A stretch of 64,000 nucleotides of DNA from Megalobrama amblycephala (taxonomy: Eukaryota > Chordata > Actinopteri > Cypriniformes > Xenocyprididae): contig NC_063049.1 in NCBI RefSeq assembly GCF_018812025.1, positions 5,951,013-6,015,012 on the forward strand, written 5' to 3'. This document shows positions 13,311 through 25,300 of the stretch, piece after piece. The number at the start of each line of letters is the position of its first letter. Position 1 is the stretch's first letter. A program made the translations under genes and the position numbers. The notes under the pieces are model-generated. The model saw only the letters and a list, made by a program, of their open reading frames with translations, did no database searches and was not told the origin of the DNA.

Positions 13311-16300
13311 CTGAAAAAAAGTGAAATGAATGAGACCAAATTTCACAAACGTGTAATATTAATGTCATATTATTATAAGCATTCACTATTAAGTATATTA
13401 AACAATTTTCTTACTCTTTGTTGCTAGTTTTTTTAGTTGCATAGTGCAAAATTGGCTCAGATCATTGGGTAAAAATCTTTCTTTACAAAATGGCAGCAAT
13501 GTTCTAAACAAAGAAAAAAAGATTATTGATTAGTACTTTGACAACACAATATAAACACACTCAAGAATTCAAGAAGAAAAGAGACAATTATATCACACCT
13601 TACCTTGGAAACTTCTCATTGTCGATCAAAACAGTGTCCTGCACTCCATTGCTAAATGAAGTGAAGGTTCCATCACTGAGAGGCAGAAGCTTAAGGCCTT
13701 GTAGTTCTGTGTACTTCTCATCACTGAGAACAAATTCAAGAAGAGAGTATTTGTCATCTTTACTGTGGTTTTCAGCCTTACTTCTGTGAAGGACATCTCT
13801 AACATAAGACGGAGTCACCCATGTCAAGGTATCACTTTCAAGGAAGATTTCTTGAACATCTTTCAAAACATGTTCTGGGAGTGTGACCAGGTTCTCTTCT
13901 TCAGCAATCAGTAATCTTGATATTGCAGACATTGTGTCACTACATATATTGTTGACTGGAAAAACTGCATCTGAGGGAGACACCCAGATTTTTTCATCTT
14001 CGGCAAGGTGAAAGATCTTGTATTCAATTAGACCCTTCAGAGTGTCTGTTGCAACTTCATGCCATCTGTCTTTATGTACAGTCTTGGATAGGTCAGGCCA
14101 AAGATTGTACACAGTGGCAGCAGGCAGGGTTGATTTTCTGGATAACTGAATGGCATCCAGGATCATCAAAAGATACACATGAGGAAGAATATCTTTTATA
14201 AGTAGTTCATTCCACTTTGCAGACTCATCATTCTTCTGATCCTCCTCTTGCCACTTAATGAACCTCCGATTATCTGTCAGGCCAAAGCAAGCATTGATGT
14301 GAATGGGTAGCCCAGTTTTGTTTGATTCATTGTTTGGAAGTGGCAGAAAGCAACTTAGTCGCCCATTGCAAAGTGATCTGTCTTCATCTATTCGAAAAGC
14401 TGCATCAACTTGAGGGTAGAAGCTCAGCTTACTGGCTAGAGAGTCAATCTCTGGTTTATATCCTTGTTTCAGAAGGCAAGTTGTCACAAGCCACTGGGAC
14501 CTTGTTTCTTCCATTTGATGGGAAATATGTGATGCCGTTTTGAAACAAATTTTTCTGTCAAATGATTCCTGCTTGACATGAGAAAGGTCAGTGTCAAATT
14601 GATTCGACACTGAAACTTTTAGCCTATTGTTGCAGAAGCCATTGGTGTCAATATGCTGCAAAGTAATGGATGACACATTTCTCAGGAAAAGAAGACTGAT
14701 GTCTGCATCAGCTATGAAACTGTCAAAAAGCTGTGTAACTTTTTTGGAGTCATACAAGTTATCGGAGATCTCAGAAGGCTCATTACGCAGAGGGAAACGG
14801 AAAAGCGTTCCTTTGAAGTATTGCTCCTCACTGATGACCTTCTCCCAGGAACAACTGTTGACTTGACTGACAACATTTTGAAAGGGCTGAAACTGATCTC
14901 TCAAGTTCAAAAGGCTCTCTCTGTCCTCATCGTCATTCAAAGACCATCGGTAGCCTTCTTCATCATCTCCAAACATCTTCTTTTGTGGGTCAAAAATGGC
15001 AAGGTGTTCAGAACTGAATACACATGGCAAGTCTGTAAATAAATAATAATAATATTAATTTTATATAGTGTTAACGTTGCCAGTGTTGTGCCAATTCCCA
15101 TGTCAAAATCTGACTCTGTACCCTGAGGGTCAGTTATTAGGGCCCAAGCCACTCAGGCACAGAGTCCTTTTGTTTTTCTAAGGAGAATTTTTTTTTTCCG
15201 TTATCCAGGGCTTTTTGGGGGCCTTAATGTGCTCAAAAACTCTTGAAAATTGGCACACACATTAGAATCTTGAAGAAATCTTGACTCATTTGTCAGGATT
15301 GTAATCCAGTAATGGGCAGGAAGGAGGGCCTCTATAGCGCCACCTTCTGAAAAAAGTGGGGGGTTAATTTAACCTACAGACACCAAACTTTCTAATTTAC
15401 AGTCATAAGCTCTGACCAACAGTCCGATATTTTGGTCCCCTATTCTCTTAATTAGTAATGGGTGTGTTTTGGGCGGCATGGCGCATTTGCACGCGGCAGA
15501 ATTTGCAAGTGGAAAAACTCAATGGAAAAACTTCTCTAGTGAGGAAACGGATCTGTGCGAGGTTAAAACGCGTGAACAGACCACCTACGGGATTACACCA
15601 AAACATTTTTATCTTTATGCACACAATAATAATCTTTTACATTGTAATCCTTTTCTTTTTAATAATTGGCATGTTTGTGTACTGCTGCGCATCGTTGTGT
15701 GTGTAACAATCAGAGTGTATGCATGTTGTGCACCCGCATATAGGCGCATATTACTAACGCGGTCTTTAATTAACAAAACAAATATTGCACCATTGACTTT
15801 AGACCAGGTTTCAGTTGGTCAATGGCACAGTCTATTTAAGTTGCCTCAAAATAGTAACGTGCCAACAATGTACCTGAACACACCTCATTTTCAGACCAGC
15901 ACACCCATGGCAAACAAATGGGCGTTAATGCATTGCTATTTAAACAACGTGGCACAGGACGTGAAAATGATAACTGTGTCAGGCTAAAACTAGCAAAAAA
16001 CACTTGCGTTGCACCTGGTGTCGCATTGTGCCAGGTGTATGATAGGGCCCACTGAAACCTGGTCTAAAGTCAATGGCGCAATATTTGTTTTGTTAATTAA
16101 AGTTTGGTTAGTAATATGCACTTATATGCGGGTGCACAACGCACGTATACTCTGCTTGTTACTAGGGCTGAAACGACATTATCGACAACGTCAACAATAA
16201 AAAATTGTGAACAAATATTTTTGCTGTCGAATAGTCTTTTGATCTCATATGACCTATTTGAAGGGCCTGCAATAACGCGGTTTGACCAGTGGAATACTGT

Positions 16301-19300
16301 AATGCAGCCCTCCTGGATCAAATCCAGTAGAAGAAGACACAGCGCTTCGGAGTGCATAGTGCAAACGAAGTTGAACCCATACAATGTGGGAGTTTAACAG
16401 CTTACAACATAACAAACATAGAGTTTAGCATAACAAAAAAAAATGTTGTCATGCAGGGTCACCATCTCTCATTCAAACTCAGTGTTCACCACAGGTCCAT
16501 TTTCTCACACAGTAAAAGATGCATCGCAGAGCATAGAGGGACACAGACTGCGCGCCGTCAGATAAGATAAATCAGGTTACCTTTGATATGAAAGAAAGTC
16601 TTAACTTTTAAATTCTGTCAATTTTACTACAGGATTCAAACAATACATGTGGTTTTGACGCTCTTTAATGTGGCGTGACAGATCGCTGTAGCGCCTCAGG
16701 TCAAGCAGCACGTGAACCTATTATCTCTTCCTCTTTTTTGCTATTACAGCACAAAATAAACATGAATGAACATCAAAAGTATGCTGAAAGATACAGAACA
16801 ATTAACTGAAATGAATCCACCTCTGATGTACTCACTTAATCAGAGTTTCAAACGCAGAAAGACTGCAATAAAACAGCTTGCAAACAAATGTTACATTTAC
16901 CTCAGAAAAGCCATTCAATGTCCATAAACTTGATAGTTAGTAAAAAGAAAAAAATGAAAAAATCTAGAGAGGAGCATTTTTCCAAACTTTTTGCACAATA
17001 TTACATATTCATATTTTTACTCTTATTAAAAAGTTATTATCACAATTCACAGACTTGTACAGTCTCAGTACCAGTCATTTTAACAGTATGTTTTAACAAA
17101 TTCAATAAAAATACACTTTCAAAAGATGAAGTGATTTTCTTGTTTTAATTATTAAAGTATAATTCAGTACTTCTCAGTAACTAATTGCTAGTGGAATAAT
17201 CGAACAGAGAATACTGATTAATCAGTGCAATAATCGATGATTAGTCGATTAATCGTTCCAATAATTGGTAGATTAATCAATTATCAAAATAATCGTTTGT
17301 TGCAGCCCTACTTTTTACACACAAAGGGATGTGCAGCAGCACACAAACATGCCAAATATTAAAAATAAAAGGATTACAGTGTAAAAGATTATTATTTTGT
17401 GCATAAAGATAAAAATGCTTTGGTGGAATCCTGCTTTTCCCGGAGATGGTCTGTTCACACGCTTTAACCTCGTGCACGAGCAGTGTCTTTCCTCACTACA
17501 GAAGCTTTCAGTTCCCTTTCAAGGGAACTCGCGCTGCGTAAAAACGCTATGGGAACGCCTCTGCGTGATGTCGTCTGAAGCACGAATGCAATCTGTCCAA
17601 TCAGGAGACGGAACGTCATATGCGGGTGACGTCACTGACCAGGAACCATAAAGCCAGCCCGAAAACACTGTCATTCAGCTTCTGTGTCTTCAGCAAGCGC
17701 TAACGTGTGATTTGTCCTGTCTATTTATTGTTGTCTGTTCTATCTATTGTGATTATGGCGAGCAAACAAAATTTCAGGAAGTTTGTTCACCCCTGCCCGC
17801 ATTTATCCCAGGAAATGATACACATGGAATGCCCAGGCAGCTCTCGAGGGGGCTGCCTGTGTGCACTGCCTGTGTGCACAGCGTCGTGCTCCCGCCGAGC
17901 TCTCTTTGAGGAGGGTGGCTCGGCTCGCGTTTCTCAGGGCTTGGGTCCCGTTTCTGCCGAGGCAGTTCGGCGCCTTAGGTCTTGAGATTCGCATATGGAT
18001 ATAGCAGAGAGGTTTGAGACGGGCCATGCCCTATCTTTGCCTTCACCTGCTGCATCTAAAAAAAAAAAAAGTATTTATTTCGGGGCAGGAAGCACGCATT
18101 GCGGTTTCTTCCTCTCCGGTGGATACAGTCATGTTAATGGCGTCTAGTTCTGAGGAGCTGAATGTTGTTAGCGTGGCTATGGGAGTTTCTGAAGACTCGC
18201 CACTTCAATCTCCCGCGAGAGGTTTACAGTTTTTTCCGACCTCCACACTGAGGTGTTGGGGTTGTGGAATAAACTTTTTCTCATACTATATATTTTACAT
18301 CAAAATGTGTGGGTATGAGAAAGCACGGTTATATGGCTGCTGGCGGGAGCAGCCGAGGCCAGGTATGAACTTCTCGCGCAGACAACACCAGACAGAGCGT
18401 TGCTATCCATATTTCCCCTACCGAGGAGTTGGAAAGAGGGCCTAGCATTGTCACTCCGAACCTTTACCAAGCGTGTAGATGCGGTACTGACGCCCTTGCG
18501 TATGCAGGGCATCCGCATTCTCAACTACATAGACGATTGGTTGATTCTCGCTCAATCAGAGCAGATGGCGGTTCAACATCGAGGTGTTGTTCTCGCTCAT
18601 ATGGAAAAGTTGGGGTTGAGACTAAACGCAAAGAAAAGTGTGCTTTCTCCTGCATCAGAGAACCACTTATCTGGGCGTGGTATGGGATTCGGTGATTATG
18701 AAAGCCCGTTTATCTCCGGCTCGAATAACATCAATCCTCAATACTGTCTTGGACATAAGGCAAGGCCAGTCACTCACTGTAAAACAGTTTCAGAGACTGT
18801 TAGGTCTGATGGCAGCAGCGTCCAACGTTATACCTTGCGGCCTGCTGTACATGAGACCGCTGCAGTGGTGGCTCAAAACCAAGGGGTTCTCGCCGAGGGG
18901 GAATCCATTTCGTATGATCAGAGTCACGTGGCGATGCTTACGTGCTCTAGACATATGGAAGCAACCTTGGTTTCTATCCCAGGGACCTGTGCTGGGGGCT
19001 TTCAGTCGTCGCGTCACGATAACGACAGATGCATCCCTCACGGGCTGGGGGGCGATCATGAGTGGTCGCTCGACACGGGGTCTGTGGCAGGACCATCATC
19101 TCACATGGCACATAAATTGTCTAGAAATGATGGCGGTATTTCTAGCTTTGAGATACTTCCTCCCAGACCTCAGAGATAAACATGTGTTAGTCAGAACAGA
19201 CAACACATCAGTAGTCTCGTATATAAATCACCAGGGGGGTCTGAGATCACGCCCGCTTTACAAACTGGCGAATCAGATTCTTCTGTGGTCCCAAGGGAAA

Positions 19301-22300
19301 CTGCTATCCCTTAGAGCAGTTTTCATCCCGGGATACCTGAATGTGGGAGCAGACATCCTGTCGAGGCAGGGGCCGAGGCCCGGGGAATGGAGACTTCATC
19401 CAGATGTGGTGAAGCTCCTTTGGGAGAATTACGGCGAAGCCCAAGTGGATCTGTTTGCGTCTCGAGGGACGACTCACTGTCCACTGTGGTTCTCCATGTC
19501 AAACCCAGCACCTCTTGGGCTGGATGCTATGGTACAGCCGTTGCCGAGGCTATCGCTGTACGCATTTCCCCCGATCGCTCTGCTCCCGGGAGTTCTGGAG
19601 AGAGTTCGCCGGGACGGGGTCCGTCTATTATTGGTAGCCCCGTACTGGCCGGCCCGAGTATGGTTCTCGGACCTGGTTTCTCTCCTGGACAGGTCTCCGA
19701 TGGAGATTCCGGTCAGGGAGGACCTTCTCTCTCAGGCGGGCGGTCTAATACTGCATCCCCGCCCGGAGTTATGGAAGTTGTGGGTGTGGCCTCTGAGGGG
19801 GCACGTCTCATAGATTCCGGTCTCTAAACTGAGGTTGTTGAGACCATACTCCAATCCAGAGCTCCCTCCACGAGGAAACTTTACGCTCTGAAGTGGAGAT
19901 TTTTCACTTCTTGGTGTGAAAATCATCAGTGGGATCCAGTTAACTGCCCGGTTAGCGCGGTGCTGGACTTCCTGCAGGATAGATTTTCTACAGGGCTATC
20001 CCCCTCCACACTAAAGGTTTACGTGGCGGCCTTAGCTGCTTACCACGCTCCTTTCAGTGGAGTCTCTTTGGGGAGACACCCGGATGTGACTCGTTTCCTT
20101 CGTGGCACTATGAGGATGAGACCTGCAGTACGCACGAGAGTTCCGACATGGGATTTGGCCATTGTATTTAGGGATGGGTACCGAAACCTGGTATTAAATT
20201 GACCCCGGGGCTAAATTTTGAAAGACCGGTGTATCGATAAGCTCTGACGTTAACGGTTCTGCTATCGGTACTGAAGAAATTATGAAGAAAATACACGTAC
20301 ATTTATTATTGCTATATAGACATTATCTTGCAGATTCTATCTCGCCAGAGTCGCCAGCTGTTTCTATATGCAATAATATTAGGACATTTGTCTATGATGC
20401 ATTTTTGCTTTCGCAAGAAGAGAGATCGCGCTCACGCAGAGGAGCTACAGCGCGCGCAGCCGCTCACATGAAAGCCCTGTTTAATGGTGACGATTGAGGA
20501 GAGAACTGAAAAACTAAACGTCTGCATACACTTTAGGCCTATGCTTTGATATTAAGCTAATTTCATTTTTGATTTTGATGTTGGCTTTCAAGGATCATCA
20601 GAAAGAAGATATCTAAGGTAAAACTATTAAAAACTAGACGCGTTTCGTCTAGCACACATTCATTCTCTTCACCGCTGCGTGTGTTCGTTCCTCCCTAAAC
20701 TCAAACTTAACGTAAGAATCAGCACAGTCGGTGATTGTTGTAAAATGCAGTCTTTACTGTTGCTAAATTGCAGTAAATGTTTGAAAATTATCATTAACGT
20801 TTAAAACGTTGAAAGCACAATAATCCGCGCAAGAGACGTTGTTCCTCAGGCTGAATTCGCAAAGGCTACACGTTGGGCTTCAGGTGCACGTCCAAAAGAT
20901 CAAATACACACAATAGTATGTTAAAATGACCGGACTGGAGTGTGTTTAGCTACTTAAATGCAGTTTATATCGGAAGTGTACATGAAAATCCGATGTGTGT
21001 TAATATCTATTGTCTTAAAGTGACAGCAGTCATCTTCTGACAATTATGCCATCAGTGTTAATCAAACAACAAAATGCAAAGAGAAAATCACTCACAGCAC
21101 TTCTTCTGAATATAGTTAGCTTTAATAAGAGTTAAATCTATTAATTTATACTGTGAAAACCATGCAGTGTTATTTTACATTTGGTTACTTAGATTTCTTT
21201 TATAGGCTAGGTCTATATTACTTACATGAACACAAGAACAAATAAAAGCACTTTATTTCATTTGTGTCTTTGTTTTATTGTATTTGGCAGTTTGTTTCTT
21301 TGTTCATGTTCTTACTGTATCTTATATGAAACACCAAAAATGCCAGACACTATATAATATAAAGCAAAGTTAATTCTGATTATAATAAATATATATATAT
21401 ATATATATCAATCAAAAAGTACCGATAAGAATACCGTTAAAGTACCGGATCGATAAGCAGTATCGGTAAGAGTAGTAATACCGTTAAATCCTTAATGATA
21501 CCCATCCCTAATTGTATTACAGGGCCTGTCTATGGCCCCCTTCGAGCCCAACGAAGAGGTGGCAGAAAAGTTTCTAACACTTAAAACAGTGTTTCTCATC
21601 ACTATTTCGTCTCTCAAGAGAATTGGAGACATTCAAGCCCTGTCGGTTGCTCCATCGTGTCTAGAATTTGCGCCTGGCAATGTGAAGGCATTTCTACATC
21701 CCAGACCGGGATACATTCCAAAGGTTCTCACTAATACTGCGAGACCTATCATGCTGCAGGCCTTCTGTCCTCCTCCGTTTACGTCATCGGACCAGGAAAA
21801 GTTCAATCTGCTATGTCCAGTACGGGCATTGGATGCATACGTTCATAGAGCTGCCAACTGGAGAAAAGATGACCAGCTGTTCATATGTTTTGGTGCACCA
21901 AGAAAAGGTCTACCAGCATCTAAGCAGAGAATGAGCAAGTGGGTGGTCGAGGCTATCTCACTTGCTTATGAGGCGGTCGGGCAGCCTTCACCATTGGCTG
22001 TCCGAGCGCACTCTACGAGGAGTATGGCTGCCTCCAAGGCTTTTATTTCGGGGGTTTCCCTATCTGACATTTGTGATGCGGCAGGCTGGTCCTCACCGCA
22101 CACATTTGTAAAATTGTACGAGCTAGATCTCGGCTCCGCTCCAGGGGCACAGGTGTTACTGTGAGTTGTGCGCTTCAGCTTCAAACGATCGGTCGTGGCG
22201 ACGTTGGTATGGCGTTCCCATAGCGTTTTTACACAGCGCGAGTTCCCTTGAAAGGGAACGTCTCGGTTATGTATATAACCTTAGTTCCCTGATAGGGAAC

Positions 22301-25300
22301 GAGACGCTGCGTAACTTTGCCATACTCCCTGCATGCCCGAGAGCGACTTGCTTCAGACTTTGAGAAGCTGAATGACAGTGTTTTCGGGCTGGCTTTATGG
22401 TTCCTGGTCAGTGACGTCACCCGCATATGACGTTCCGTCTCCTGATTGGACAGATTGCATACGTGCTTCAGACGACATCACGCAGAGGCGTTCCCATAGC
22501 GTTTTTACGCAGCGTCTCATTCCCTATCCGGGAACTAAGGTTATATACATAACCGAGACGTTTTTCTGCTTGCAAATTCCGCTTTGTAAATAGTGATTAC
22601 GCCATGGTGCGAGCGCAACTGGCTTTTAAAGGGAATGGAAAATGAGACTCTGGTTGGTTTTTTGCGTGTTACGCCCAAAACACACCCATTACCCATTAAG
22701 ACAATAGGGACAACCTTTTTAGACCATGCACCTAGTGCACTGACCATTTTCCCTGACCTTAAACTAGAAAAAGTGGATTCAGACACACTGTCTAAGTGAA
22801 TCTGCGGCATGCGCTTTAGACCATGCGCTTAGATCATTAAAATAGGGCCCATTATCTTTCCTTTGTGATGCCTACAATAATAATACTTTAAACATATAAC
22901 CTACCCTCTGGCAATTTAACATCATAATAAAATTCTAAAAGAATTATTATGATATTACTGTGAGCACATCATTCTATGGAGGTTTGCTTTGGTAGTAACT
23001 TGTGTAAGCTGGGCTAATTTAGCAAGCAAATCTGTTAGCATGCTAACCATTAGGAATCTAAGAATTCAAATACAACACAAAGATCACATGTGATCATTAG
23101 TACCTTTGGTTACATATGTGGAATATAGGACTGAGCGATAAAACGCTACTGATATTTATCAACGGTACATCTTAATTGATAACGATAGAAAAAATGTTCG
23201 ATATAACTCTCGATATAGTTTCACTTAAATGCATAAAAATGTAAACAGACATGAAGTTCGGTTGCATGAACAACTCTCAAGCACACACAGTATCTTTATT
23301 TCTGTGCTACAAATATTCAAATCATCACAGAAGTACTGAGATACAAGTTTATAGTTTAGATAAAACACTAATGTCTATGTTATCGATCAAAATAGAGCAA
23401 ATCAGCTTTAGAAAGAAACTTGAACGTGCTGAAAATGACGCATTTTTCGATTACATTGTTGCACCACCAGGTGGCGACAAGTGACTGTTAAAAAAATGTA
23501 TTTGAGGTTGAATCTTCATTCAACAGATTCTTTCAAATACACTGATTCATCCAGTAATGAAACAAGAGTATTTATGGGCATGTCATTGAATCATACATCC
23601 AAACAGAATTTTTAAAAATATAACTAATTTTAATATATTTAAAATTTTAAAATATACTGCAGCAATTATTATTTTGTAAGAACTTCTAGTAAATTACATG
23701 TTATTTTGTTTGGTTGACATTTAGAATTGTGATCTCGGTTTGAAACAAACAAAAAAAAGTTTCTCAATTTATCCAGAACTGTGCAGCTCTAAGTTTCTTT
23801 AACACTTATTTATTTAATCCTGATATAAAATATAAGAAAGATTAGTTTACATTTTATTTTGCTTTGTTTTAAAAATTATTTGTTGTTTGCCTTAATTAAA
23901 AATGCATTGGTTAAATTCTAACATTTTTTTTCTACTCAATTTTATTTTAATAATTATCAATACCGATCAATATGAAACATTATATTGTGATAATTTTTTT
24001 AGCTGTATCACCCAGCCCTAGTGGAATATAATTTAAAAAGAAATTAACTGACCAATTGTGATGTTAACGCATTGCTACATAAATCAACAAGCGATACTGT
24101 AGGATTTCTAATCAGCAGGCACTTAGAAGAATACCCAAAAAGGTAAATTATTATAATGTACTTCACCTGTAATGTGATAAACAGAGTTGAAACCGATCCC
24201 AAATCGCCCAACTTTTGTTGGGTCATCCTGCTTGATGCTTCTGCCAACTCTCTGAATTCCCTCCCAGTCTTCCTCTGTGAAGGCTGCATCATTGAAGGCA
24301 TAGAGAGCAGGTCCTGCCAGATCAAAGATACAAACAGCTGATCAAACAAAAATGAAAATGAAAACAACACACTTTGCCTTTAGCACATTAAAGACTTTCA
24401 GTATCTGGTCAAAGACTGGTCATGACAGAAATAATGAGTTATGTCTCCCATACTGTATGCTCTTATTTTCAGCTCATTCTATTTTATTTTGGAATCAAAC
24501 TGGTACTAACGTACCAGTGATTTTGACCTAGTTTTGAGAAACAAAGTTTTGAGATGCAGTAGTGGTGACTGGGTCTTTTTTGTTTAAAAAAGAGGAGAAG
24601 CATAGAGGGCAAAGTTAGTCTAATTTATTATTTTGGTTGCTTCAAGCTGCCAGCTATCATTAATGTCCAATCAACAATCACATCATTTTTTCCCATGCAA
24701 AATCATACTCACAACATTTACAGAGCTTCAGTTGAGCCTTAACCCACTTCTACTGATATGTTCACATACACTGTAAAGCTGAATAAGTTGGGAAAACTTA
24801 AAATATTTGAGGTCAGCTACATCAATTTTTTTAAGTTAAGAAATTCAAAGTTTATGTAAGCAAAACTGGCAGATTTCAATTATGTACTCATACATTTTAC
24901 TTGCTTTTAAAATTATCATGTAATCTTAACTTATTTAAGCTTGTTTCAAACTTAGCTCAGAAAATGCTAATTGGTAAATAATAAACACTACTAAATCCTC
25001 CACTTAACATTAATCTTACACACACACACACACACACAAAATGTATATAATGCTTAATTTTAGTATTTATTCTCCCTTTTTTTAGTGTCATGGCAAAGCT
25101 TGCTGGGAAATTTAACTTAAATTTAAGTTTGTCTAAATTAAAAGAAACAAGTTCATAAAACTCAAAACAATGAAACAATTCAGATTACATAAAATGTGTC
25201 AGTTCCATGATCTCAAAAGAAAAATCTCAGAACTCAAAAAAAAAGAAAAAAGGCAGAAGGTATAGTTGCAAAACTCTTCATGGTTGTGAATGAGGACAAA

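Larger units (their letters stand above)
17505..22560 (+). mobile_element. DIRS-type tyrosine-recombinase retrotransposon, decayed
   Basis: Order along the plus strand: gag-like start, RT with YIDDW, RNase H, a conserved C-terminal domain, then a tyrosine recombinase. That order defines DIRS elements. Sequence near the left end (17560-17690) is repeated in inverted form near the right end (22365-22510), as expected for DIRS inverted terminal repeats. Comparing the host element's arms places the junctions after GAAG at 17501-17504 and before TTTTTCTGC at 22561. The gag/RT 5' part is deleted, the RT is frameshifted, and a hAT element (20169-21510) splits the recombinase. It sits antisense in the sacsin-like intron. 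Confidence 0.88.
15425..22706. mobile_element. Long-inverted-repeat DNA element, split by two later insertions
   Basis: The left arm starts near 15425 (CCCCTATTCTCTTAATTAG, then GGGTGTGTTTTGGGCG). Its inverted partner ends near 22706 (CGCCCAAAACACACCCATTA). Inner arm parts also pair: 15541-15690 with 17320-17490, and 15701-15815 with 16045-16162. Without the hAT at 16163-17310 and the DIRS element at 17505-22560, the arms form one roughly 1-kb palindromic element. No transposase was seen, so it is non-autonomous. A truncated copy sits at 44318-44565. Confidence 0.7.

Noticed and set aside
13311..13386. Extension of the giant sacsin-like frame up to an ATG at 13386
   Set aside because: The stretch contains a strong CAG acceptor with a pyrimidine tract, and only splicing at 13310 joins in phase with the 89-nt exon and matches sacsin.
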